DNA of 64,000 nt, taken from CAZCAC01 sp964496575. GTDB taxonomy: Bacteria > Planctomycetota > UBA1135 > GCA-002686595. The translations under genes and the position numbers were made by a program. The stretch lies in the NCBI GenBank assembly GCA_964496575.1, contig CAZCAC010000002.1, positions 96,891-160,890 on the forward strand. Reading direction: 5' to 3'. The notes beneath the pieces were generated by a model. The model did not search any database and was not told where the DNA came from. It worked only from the letters and a program-made list of their open reading frames with translations. Below are positions 42,900 to 50,554 of this stretch, one piece after another. Position 1 is the first letter of the stretch, and the number at the start of each line of letters is the position of its first letter.

Positions 42900-43976
42900 T
42901 CACCTCTCTCGAAGCACGCAGACCGAGCGCATCCCCCAGACGATCGTCGTCTCCCCCTCGAGGCGCCTCGCGTCCTCCGGCCAGGGGCTTCCCGGGAGCC
43001 CCAGCTCGGGGTCCTCGACGACCGCTTCGAACCGCAGCTCCCCCGGGGGCGGGCGGCCCAGGTCGCAGGCGCGATTCCAGAGGGGAAAGGCCTGCTCGGC
43101 ACCCCAGGGGTGCTCCTCGAAGATCCGCTCGGTCCAGATCAACGCCTCGCTGCTCGACGCAGGGTCCGCGCCGGTCGGGGTCAGCCGCGCGCGGATCTGC
43201 TCGTTCTCGCCGAGGGTGAAGCCCTCGGGGAGGAGCACCGTGAGCGAGCCGGCCTTGATCTGGAACTCGATCCGGAGAGGTCCCTGCTCGGAGAGGTCGC
43301 CGTGGACCTCCACTTCCCTGATGACGAGGCCCGTGCGCGAGCTCGCGACGACGGCCAGCTCGCCGAGCGGCGGACACCAGCCATCGACCCTGCCCTCCTT
43401 GTCGGTGGTGCCGATCAAGCCCGATTCCCCCGCGGGGTGGGTCCACCAGACGTTCAATCCTCGGGCCGGTGCTCGCCCCGCGAGCACCTTCACACGCGCC
43501 CGGCAAGGTCGGTAGGGGCGCACGTCGATCTCGATCCTGCGCGCCTCGCCCGGGACCAGCTCCAATCCGCGGGTCACCAGTCCGACGAGCAGCGGCCCGT
43601 GGGAGCGCGGTATGCCCGCGGGTATCCAGTCGTCGGCGCCGAGCACCAGCCGCTTCTCGCCGGGGGCCACCTCGGAGAAGTGGAACGAGCCATCCTTCGC
43701 GCAGAAGGCCACCGCTTCAGCGGTCGGCGAACCGCCCTCGGGAGAAAGCGGGTACAGGCTCACGCCGAGCCCCTCCGGGGAGAGGTCCTCGTCGACGAGG
43801 ATTCGTCCGTGCAAAGAAGCCACCCCGTCCGACTCCAGCGTCTCCACGTTCGTCGACGACTCCGAATCCGCCCCGGCGGCGCGGACCCCGGTGCTGGCTT
43901 CCTCGCCTCCGCCGCAGGCGAGTATCAAGAGGCCGGTGAACAGGATCGCCGCTCGTTCGAGTCCCTCGCTTCGCAT
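42900..43976 (-). CDS. Lipoprotein with carboxypeptidase-regulatory-like beta-sandwich domains
   Basis: A 358-aa protein started at ATG 43976, with GGAGGAGAG upstream and lipobox LILAC (Cys21). Residues 50-330 have the alternating strands and Asn/Gly/Asp turns of carboxypeptidase-regulatory-like domains, such as ASLHGRILVDEDLSPEGLGV and RVKVLAGRAPARGLNVWW. Such domains serve as stalks in cell-surface proteins. It is the first gene of the three-lipoprotein operon. Cys203 and nearby residues (WCPP) could form a disulfide. No enzymatic motif is visible. Confidence 0.65.
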   Translation of the reverse strand: MRSEGLERAAILFTGLLILACGGGEEASTGVRAAGADSESSTNVETLESDGVASLHGRILVDEDLSPEGLGVSLYPLSPEGGSPTAEAVAFCAKDGSFHFSEVAPGEKRLVLGADDWIPAGIPRSHGPLLVGLVTRGLELVPGEARRIEIDVRPYRPCRARVKVLAGRAPARGLNVWWTHPAGESGLIGTTDKEGRVDGWCPPLGELAVVASSRTGLVIREVEVHGDLSEQGPLRIEFQIKAGSLTVLLPEGFTLGENEQIRARLTPTGADPASSSEALIWTERIFEEHPWGAEQAFPLWNRACDLGRPPPGELRFEAVVEDPELGLPGSPWPEDARRLEGETTIVWGMRSVCVLRER

Positions 43977-44178
43977 CGTCTCTCCTCCACCTCGGGCGGA
44001 TCGAGCTCCAGGGTGTCCGACCACTTCGGCGGCGTCGACGAGATCGGGGACGCCGCGGACCAGGTGCTGGCGAGGACACCATCGGAGTCAGGCGTTCGAT
44101 CTTAGTCGGGCCAGGCGGCGCAAGTCATTATTTCGCAGATTGTTGCAGCTGTTCATCAGCGCGCCGGATCGATGACGA

Positions 44179-44379
44179 TCAACCCAGCACCCAGTCCGCG
44201 TTCCCGTCGGGTTCGAGCGCGCTGGAGGGCTCGTCCTGCTCCAGCAGCCGGATCGCGTCCTCCACCAGCGCCCGGTCCCCGGCGGCGGCCGCCCGCAGCC
44301 AGGCCTCGCGCTCGTCCTGCTCCAGCTCCAACGCGCCGACCACCAGCGCCTTCAACCGCCTCCAGCGTTCACGCTCCAT
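44179..44379 (-). CDS. Orphan kinase N-terminal header, 66 aa
   Basis: The start at 44379 lies inside the last codons of the ECF sigma gene (11-base overlap), so translation is coupled. The 66 residues, MERERWRRLKALVVGALELE and on, follow the N-terminal header of bacterial transmembrane Ser/Thr kinases, including the 36748-39327 kinase (WTEVRRLVEVAMDLAPGERQGFLEEA). No kinase domain follows: the frame stops after ADWVLG, and about 140 bases of gene-free sequence come next. It is either a truncated kinase gene or a free-standing sigma-interacting helix bundle. ECF sigma genes of this type usually precede a full kinase. Confidence 0.6.
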   Translation of the reverse strand: MERERWRRLKALVVGALELEQDEREAWLRAAAAGDRALVEDAIRLLEQDEPSSALEPDGNADWVLG

Positions 44380-44971
44380 CGTCTGCCTCCTCGTCACCAC
44401 CGAGCTGCTCGCGAAGCCACATCCGCGCCACGCGCCAGCCGCGCTCGACGGTCGGGGTCGAGACCGCCAGCACCCGCGCGGTCTGATCGATGGTCAGCCC
44501 CGCGAAGAAGCGCAGCTCGACGATGCGCGCGAGCTGCTCGTCCACCTCTTGCAGGCGGTCGACCGCTTCGGATAGCTCGATCACGCCGAGAGAGCGCTCC
44601 TCGAAGTAGGAGAGCACGGAGTCCAGCGGCACGCGCTCGTGGTCGCCGCCGCGCTTCTCGGCGTTGCGGCGGCGCGCGTGGTCGACCAGGACGTTGCGCA
44701 TCGCGCGCGCGGCCACCGAGACGAAGTGGGCGCGGTTGTTCCAGGAGGAGCTCTCCCCCGCGTCGATCAGTCGCATCCACGCCTCGTGCACCAGCGCCGT
44801 CGGCTGCAGCGTGTGTCCCGCCCGCTCCCGGATCATCAGCCGACCCGCGACGCGACGCAGCTCGTCGTAGAGCAGAGGCAACAGCGCACCTGCCGCCCCG
44901 GTGTCACCGTCGCTCAGGCGACCGAGAAGTCTCGTGACCTCTCCTTTTCCGGTAGGTTCTTCGGGTGACAT
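44369..44971 (-). CDS. ECF-type RNA polymerase sigma factor of the kinase-linked (Sig-70 X6) type
   Basis: A 200-aa protein started at ATG 44971. Region 2 (LLPLLYDELRRVAGRLMIRERAGHTLQPTALVHEAWMRL) carries the PTALVHEA motif found only in the ECF group usually next to Ser/Thr kinases. Region 4 is at about 130-185 (DEQLARIVELRFFAGLTIDQTARVLAVSTPTVERGWRVAR), with the TVERGWR recognition helix of this group. In this family activity is thought to be modulated by phosphorylation rather than by an anti-sigma. The expected kinase is reduced to an orphan N-terminus directly downstream. Confidence 0.93.
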   Translation of the reverse strand: MSPEEPTGKGEVTRLLGRLSDGDTGAAGALLPLLYDELRRVAGRLMIRERAGHTLQPTALVHEAWMRLIDAGESSSWNNRAHFVSVAARAMRNVLVDHARRRNAEKRGGDHERVPLDSVLSYFEERSLGVIELSEAVDRLQEVDEQLARIVELRFFAGLTIDQTARVLAVSTPTVERGWRVARMWLREQLGGDEEADDGA

Positions 44972-45343
44972 CGGAGGAACGGAGCGCGGGAGCTCGACCC
45001 GCGGCCAGACATTCTCCGAGCATCCGCCGGCCCTGGCAACGGAGCGAGTTGTTCCGGTCGCCGAGCCACACTCTACGATCGAGGACAGGATCATCGCGTC
45101 TCTCGCTTCCACCCCTTGTCTGCGCAGAGGGGCCGCGCACTCCCTCACCGAGTCTCGTCGAAAAGCCGTCGGGGATCCGAAGTGCCGCGAGTGAAGCGAC
45201 TTGCGCGAGACTCGTTCGGATTCCTGGCAACTGTCTGATGGAGTCCCGGCGCTCGCTGCGCTCCCCGCTTCTCGTAAGCGACCCGAGGGGTTTCTCGGGT
45301 CCCGATTCCAACGGACTTCCAGGAACCACGAGAAGGTAAACCG
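44972..45343. other. 372-bp divergent intergenic region
   Basis: The region separates the leftward ECF sigma gene from the rightward fibre-like surface gene. No ORF with a plausible start is seen. ACCCGAG and CTCGGGT (45281-45287 and 45294-45300) form a 7-bp hairpin in the fibre-gene leader. AGAAGG at 45331-45336 serves as the ribosome site of the fibre gene. Confidence 0.4.
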
Positions 45344-47992
45344 ATGTTCAAGTCTCGACTCACCCTCGCGTCCCTCGGCGCAATCCTCTGCTGCGGTCAC
45401 GCCGCGGCTGGTAGCGGTCTCGCGAGCGACGCGAAGGTCGATCCGAGCGGCGCCGCACTGTCCAGCTTCTTCTGGGGCGACTACGACGGGGACGGCCTCG
45501 CCGACGCGGTCGTGCTCCAGCCCGGCGCCGACCTGCGGCTCCTGCACAACACGGGAAGAGGCGGCTTCGAGGACGTGACCGAAACGGTCGGCCTCGACGG
45601 CCTCGCCGGCGTGCGCCAGGCCCTGTGGAGCGACTTCGACGGTGACGGTCAACTCGACCTCTTCCTCGCCGCGCCGCGGGGCGAGAGTCGGCTCCTGCGC
45701 AACGCGGGCGGCGTCAGCTTCGCGCCCGTCGGCGAGGAGAGCGGGCTGGTGATGAGCGCCGCCGTCTACCACGCCGAGTGGATCGACTTCGATACCGACG
45801 AGCGCCCGGACCTCTTCCTCGCCACCGCCGAGCGCGACGTCCTCTTCCGCAACCGCGGAGCAGGGAGCTTCGAGGAGGTGCGGCTGCAGCTCCCCGAGCG
45901 CGAGGCTCGAATCACCGGCGCCCTCGGCGCGGTCGTCACCACTCCCGCTGCGGCCGCCCCGAGCACCCCCGATCCCGACCGGCCCGCTCCCCGAGCTCCC
46001 GGTCGCCGCGGCGGACGGACTCCCGTCAGCGGGCTCGGGGTCACCACCACCCCCGCTCCGCCCGCGACGCCGAATCCCTCCGGTCCGTTCTGCCCGCCGA
46101 CGATCGACGACTTCTCGAACCCGGGCAACTGCCTCTCCGCCTCGACGGTGCCGACACTCGGGATGCTCTATCCGCTGGGCGACGACTTCAACATCGACGG
46201 CGCGGGCCAGGTCGGCATCGGCACGTTGACGCCGGGTGCGAAGCTCGACGTCGCCGGTGACGTGCGCTCCAGCGGTCGGCTGATCTCCACTGCGCTCACC
46301 GGCCCGCCGCTGAGCGTCGCCTCCGACGAGTGGGTCTTCAACCTCAACGCCGACAAGCTCGACGGCGTCGACGCCTCCGACTTCAGCCAGTTCGGCCTCG
46401 CTGTCGAGAGCGCCGAGATTCTCGACGGGACCGTCGGCACCGCCGACCTCGCCAACGACGCGGTGACCGGCGACAAGCTGGCCACCGGCTCGGTGACCAC
46501 CGACTCGATCCTCGACAACTCGGTCTTCGGCGTCGACCTGGCCGGCAACTCAGTCGACTCCGTCCATATCAGGGACAACGCCGTCGGAAGCAGCGAAATC
46601 GCCCCCGATTCGATCACGGCGTCCGACATCGGCTCCAGCGCAGTCGGTGCGAGCGAGATCGCCTCCAACGCGGTCGGCGCGAGTGAGATCGCGTCGAACG
46701 CGGTCGGCTCCAGCGAGATCGCCTCCAACGCGGTCGGTTCGTCCGAGGTCATAGACAACTCCCTTACCGCGTCCGACCTCGCTTCCAACTCCGTCGGCTC
46801 GAGCGAGCTCGCCAGCGGAGCGGTGAACTACGTCGAGCTGGCCAGCCCGCTGGAGCGGTCCTCGAGCGGTATGGTCCTCTGGGGGCGGAACACCTCCACT
46901 TCCTCGCAGGCGGACGGCATCAAGATCGAGACCGCCGGCTCCAGCGGTGTCGCCCTCGAGGCGCTCGCCACCAGCACCGGCAGCGGCGCCGCCTACGGCG
47001 TGAAGGGCCTCGCCGCCTCTCAGTACGGTACCGGCGTCTGGGGACGGGCGAACCACACCACCGGCTCGACCTTCGGGGTGAAGGGCGAGAACTACTCCTC
47101 CAGCGGAGCCGCGGTGAAGGGGCAGAGCTACGCGACCACCGGTGCGGCGTACGGGGTGTACGCCGAGACGCCCTCGAGCTCCGGCCAGGCGATCTACGCC
47201 GAGGCGACCTCCCTCTCGGGAACCACCTACGGAGTCCGGGCCTTCACCAACGCTCCCGCGGGAGTCGTGCTCCGAGGCGAGTCCCACGCGACCACCGGGA
47301 ACGCCGACGGTGTCTGGGGAGAGACCAACGGCGACAGCAGCTACGCCTACGGCGTCTACGGCCGCTACGCGAACACCGCCGGAGCCGGCCAGGGCGTGCG
47401 CGGCTGGAGCAACTCCGCAGCAGGCTATGGCGTCTACTCCAGCGGAAACTTCGGCGCCAGCGGGACGAAGTCCTTCGTCTCGCCGCACCCCGAGGACGCT
47501 TCGAAGGAGATCCGCTTCGTCTGTCTCGAAGGCAACGAGTCCGGCACCTACTTCCGCGGCAGCTCCGTCCTGGTCGACGGCCTCGCCGAGATCGTCGTGC
47601 CCGAGGCGTTCCGCCTGGTCTCCGAGGAAGAGGGCCTCTCGATCCAGCTCACGGCCGTCGGTGCGCCGACCCGACTATGGGCCGAGTCTCAGGATCTCGA
47701 TCGGATCGTCGTGCGCGGCGACATCGACGCGCCGTTCCACTACTTCGTGAACGGCGTGCGACGCGGCTTCGCGGAGTTCGAGACGATCCGCGAGAACAGC
47801 GCGTTCGTCCCGGAGGTGCGCGGCGTGCCGTACGGCAACCAGTACCCGGAGGCCTTCCGCCGGCTCCTGGTCGAGAACGGCATCCTGAACGCCGACTTCA
47901 CGCCGAATGGAGGCACCGCGGCAGCCAACGGTTGGACCCTGCGGGACCCCGAGTTCGACGAGGAGGGGCACCTGATCAGCGATCACGAGTGA
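45344..47992 (+). CDS. Fibre-like surface protein: FG-GAP repeats, decapeptide repeats and C-terminal tail-fibre-like domain
   Basis: An 882-aa protein with a signal peptide (residues 1-22, ending HAAAG). Residues 40-185 contain three FG-GAP/VCBS calcium repeats (WGDYDGDGLADAVVL, WSDFDGDGQLDLFL, WIDFDTDERPDLFL). A Pro/Thr linker follows, then GIGTLTPGAKLDVAGDV, the trimeric tail-fibre-type motif. Residues about 365-505 are a run of 10-residue repeats (NAVGASEIAS, NAVGSSEIAS, NSLTASDLAS). A Gly/Ser/Tyr-rich repeat region with YGVxG(E/K) units comes next, and a C-terminal domain (SFVSPHPEDASKEIRFVCLEGNESGTYF) typical of trimeric surface fibres. It probably forms a calcium-bound surface appendage or adhesin. 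A strong hairpin follows. Confidence 0.82.
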   Translation: MFKSRLTLASLGAILCCGHAAAGSGLASDAKVDPSGAALSSFFWGDYDGDGLADAVVLQPGADLRLLHNTGRGGFEDVTETVGLDGLAGVRQALWSDFDGDGQLDLFLAAPRGESRLLRNAGGVSFAPVGEESGLVMSAAVYHAEWIDFDTDERPDLFLATAERDVLFRNRGAGSFEEVRLQLPEREARITGALGAVVTTPAAAAPSTPDPDRPAPRAPGRRGGRTPVSGLGVTTTPAPPATPNPSGPFCPPTIDDFSNPGNCLSASTVPTLGMLYPLGDDFNIDGAGQVGIGTLTPGAKLDVAGDVRSSGRLISTALTGPPLSVASDEWVFNLNADKLDGVDASDFSQFGLAVESAEILDGTVGTADLANDAVTGDKLATGSVTTDSILDNSVFGVDLAGNSVDSVHIRDNAVGSSEIAPDSITASDIGSSAVGASEIASNAVGASEIASNAVGSSEIASNAVGSSEVIDNSLTASDLASNSVGSSELASGAVNYVELASPLERSSSGMVLWGRNTSTSSQADGIKIETAGSSGVALEALATSTGSGAAYGVKGLAASQYGTGVWGRANHTTGSTFGVKGENYSSSGAAVKGQSYATTGAAYGVYAETPSSSGQAIYAEATSLSGTTYGVRAFTNAPAGVVLRGESHATTGNADGVWGETNGDSSYAYGVYGRYANTAGAGQGVRGWSNSAAGYGVYSSGNFGASGTKSFVSPHPEDASKEIRFVCLEGNESGTYFRGSSVLVDGLAEIVVPEAFRLVSEEEGLSIQLTAVGAPTRLWAESQDLDRIVVRGDIDAPFHYFVNGVRRGFAEFETIRENSAFVPEVRGVPYGNQYPEAFRRLLVENGILNADFTPNGGTAAANGWTLRDPEFDEEGHLISDHE

Positions 47993-48013
47993 TCCGCCGG
48001 CAAGGCGGCACGC

Positions 48014-48058
48014 TGCCGGGACGGGATCCGCCACCACGTGGCGGATCCCGTCCCGGCA
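48014..48058. terminator. Long perfect hairpin after the fibre gene
   Basis: Two 21-base arms (48014-48034 and 48038-48058, core GACGGGATCCGCCAC) are perfectly complementary with a CAC loop. It lies 22 bases after the stop. No U-run follows. It is similar in form to the 10465-10519 hairpin. Confidence 0.6.
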
Positions 48059-48214
48059 CCGTACCATTCCCACGCCTGGGAGCTGAATTGCCCCTGCGGT
48101 CCTCTCGGCCCTCTCGAGCCGTCCGAGTGGGCAGAAACCCCTGACTCCGGATCGATATCGACCGATCATTCCCTGGCGCTCCCGAACCCCGAACCCCGCG
48201 ACGCACCTCCCTCC

Positions 48215-48979
48215 ATGCTCAAGAGCCTGACCCGATTGAAGAAATGGCTGGGACGACGCTTGCGCGATCCGAAGCCGATGACGATCGAGGAGTGGGCGGC
48301 GCACCACGAAGTCACCGTGCTGCGCGACCTCGAGAAGATCCTGCCCTACCTGCCCGAGGAAGGGGGCGGCGTCTACATCGACGTCGGCGCGAACATCGGG
48401 CTCTTCTCCGACCACCTGATGCGGCGGCGGCCCGCCTCTCGCGCCTACCTCTTCGAACCGGTGCGCCGGTACTTCGAGCTCTGCCAGGAGCGCTTCGCCG
48501 ATCGCGACGAGGTGATCGTCGAGAACTTCGCGATGGGCGTCGCCAACGGCGAAGCGACCATCTACAAGCCGGAGCACAACTACGGCGGCAACTCGATGGT
48601 CGAGGAGCTGATGTTCGACCAGCGCGAGTGCTCGCTGGTTCACAAGAGCACTGTCTTTCACGAGGAGACGATCCAGGTCCGGGTCTTCGACGAGTACGCG
48701 CGAGAGCACGGCATCGAGGGCGCCGACCTGATCAAGACCGATACCGAGGGGCACGACTACGCGGTGCTCAAGGGGATGCTGCCCTTCATCGAGCGGTGTG
48801 ACCCGAAGCCGATCATCTACTCGGAGCTGATGGCGGAGTGGTATCACCCTCACGCGAAGGTGCAGTCCGAGGTGATCCACGCCCTCTTCGATCTCGGCTA
48901 CCAGGAGGTCGACATCGCCTCGATCAAGCAGATCGACGACGTCCTCTTCCTGCCCGAGGGGATCGAACGGATCTCGTGA
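48215..48979 (+). CDS. FkbM-family methyltransferase
   Basis: A 254-aa protein started at ATG 48215; the open frame upstream has no homology. The SAM-binding loop YIDVGANIG at 54-62, the following YLFEPVRRYFELCQ (a nucleotide-binding acidic strand), the NFAMGV strand and the ADLIKTDTEGHDYAVLKGM motif are characteristic of FkbM methyltransferases, which O-methylate sugars or secondary metabolites. Next to a polysaccharide flippase, it may methylate a surface polysaccharide repeat. The gap to the next gene is 43 bases. Confidence 0.9.
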   Translation: MLKSLTRLKKWLGRRLRDPKPMTIEEWAAHHEVTVLRDLEKILPYLPEEGGGVYIDVGANIGLFSDHLMRRRPASRAYLFEPVRRYFELCQERFADRDEVIVENFAMGVANGEATIYKPEHNYGGNSMVEELMFDQRECSLVHKSTVFHEETIQVRVFDEYAREHGIEGADLIKTDTEGHDYAVLKGMLPFIERCDPKPIIYSELMAEWYHPHAKVQSEVIHALFDLGYQEVDIASIKQIDDVLFLPEGIERIS

Positions 48980-49022
48980 CGGCGCCCCGAGGTGGTGAGA
49001 TCTTGCCCCGGAGGTGCAACGG

Positions 49023-50357
49023 GTGAAGATCGCGAGCCTCCTCAAGCACAAGTTCCTGCGTGACTCGACCACGCTCCAGGTCGGAGCGATGTTCGGGGCG
49101 GGGGGGAACCTGGTCAGCGCTATCGCGCTGACCAGACTGCTGGGAGCGAAGCTCCAGGGCGAGTTCTTCGTCGCGTTCTCCCTCTACGGGTCCTTGTGGT
49201 TCCTGGTCAACCTGGGGCTCTACCAGGTGACGATCAGCCAGGTCGCCGCGGCCACCGCGCGAGGCCAGCGCGGAAAGGCGATGGGGTGGCTGGCGTTCCT
49301 GATCAAGGCCTACGCGACGATCGGCATCGTCGTCGGGGTGATCGGCTTCTTAGCTCTCCCCGCCCTCGCGGAACACGTGCTGCACGCGCGCGTGGAGATC
49401 GGGTGGTGGGCCGCGTATCTCTCGCTCCTCCCGCTGATCGAGCTGCCGCGCGTAGTTGCCAGCGCGGCGCTGCAGGGCACGCGCCGGATGATGCCGCTGA
49501 CCCTGATCGAGAATGGTCAGGAGCTGGTCCGCATGTTCCTGGTGATCACCGGGGCGCTGGTAACGGGAAACGCGCTCGGACCGGTGGTCGGCACGATCCT
49601 CGCCTCGGCCTACGGTTCGGCGTTGGCGGTCTCCGTCTATCGCCGCGAGAGCCGTCGCCCGGAGACGGAGCTGCCGCGGATGCGGGAGGTCCTCTCCGCG
49701 GTGAAGGAGGTGCCGCTGACGGTCGGCTTCCGCCTCGGCATCCGGCTCGGGATCATGCGCAACATCGGGATTCTCGGGACGCAGGTCTTCCCGATCCTCT
49801 TGCTCGAACGCTTCGGCAGCAGCGAGTGGGTCGCCTACCTGCGCATCGCGCAGCGGATCATGAATGTCGCGCAGATGATGGTGGCCGGGATCAGCCGCAC
49901 GGTGCTCCCCACCTTCAGCGGGTTCGCCGGCAAGAAGGACTACCGGATGCTGCGCCGGCAGTACTACCGGGTCAGCTTCTCGAGCTGCGCGATGATCGCC
50001 GTCGGATTCCTGATCGCCGCGCCGATCGTCCCGAGCGTGATCGCCTGGCTCTTTCCCACCGAATACCACGAGCCCGTGTGGCGCATCTGCTTGATCCTGG
50101 TGCCCGGATTCCTGGCGATGTCGCTGGCGGTGGCCAACGACACCTTCTACCTGGTGACCGATACGCTGCGGATCGCGATCTACGTGAACATCTCCGGGAT
50201 GATCATCAACTCGACCCTGATGGGAGTCCTCGCCTGGATGTTCCCGACGGTCGGGGCGGCGTGGGGGCTGACGCTGACGATGCTGTGGGGGATCAACCAC
50301 ATGCTCTACGCGACGTGGTGGTTCCACCGGAACGTGCAGAAGATCGCTGTGGAGTGA
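49023..50357 (+). CDS. Polysaccharide flippase (MATE/MOP family, Wzx-like)
   Basis: A 444-aa polytopic protein with GTG start at 49023, eight bases after GGAGG; a GTG at 49014 overlaps that site and is rejected. It has about 12-14 helices with the Wzx-type opening STTLQVGAMFGAGGNLVSAIALTRLLGA and short loops rich in Arg. These proteins flip undecaprenyl-linked oligosaccharides across the cytoplasmic membrane. The FkbM gene directly upstream supports a surface-glycan role. No polymerase or other glycosyltransferase is in the immediate cluster. Confidence 0.85.
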   Translation: MKIASLLKHKFLRDSTTLQVGAMFGAGGNLVSAIALTRLLGAKLQGEFFVAFSLYGSLWFLVNLGLYQVTISQVAAATARGQRGKAMGWLAFLIKAYATIGIVVGVIGFLALPALAEHVLHARVEIGWWAAYLSLLPLIELPRVVASAALQGTRRMMPLTLIENGQELVRMFLVITGALVTGNALGPVVGTILASAYGSALAVSVYRRESRRPETELPRMREVLSAVKEVPLTVGFRLGIRLGIMRNIGILGTQVFPILLLERFGSSEWVAYLRIAQRIMNVAQMMVAGISRTVLPTFSGFAGKKDYRMLRRQYYRVSFSSCAMIAVGFLIAAPIVPSVIAWLFPTEYHEPVWRICLILVPGFLAMSLAVANDTFYLVTDTLRIAIYVNISGMIINSTLMGVLAWMFPTVGAAWGLTLTMLWGINHMLYATWWFHRNVQKIAVE

Positions 50358-50554
50358 TCGCTTCGGTCGGGCCTACCGGTCACTCTCGTGCCCGCCGTAG
50401 GGGCCAGAAGGCCAACCCGATCCGGTTTCTTGCTCCCCCGGGCCGAATGGGGTATCAGTGGCCGGCTGAAGGACACCGATGAGCCGCTCTCGCTGCCCCG
50501 ACATCGAGCTGTCGGTCAGGAGCTTCGGGGAGCACGAACCAACCGCGCGCAGTT

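Noticed and set aside
46560..46860. CRISPR or satellite repeat in the fibre gene
   Set aside because: The 30-bp periodicity is codon-phased and encodes a 10-residue protein repeat.
45344..47992. Prophage tail-fibre gene
   Set aside because: It has a signal peptide and FG-GAP repeats, and no phage structural or lysis genes are near.
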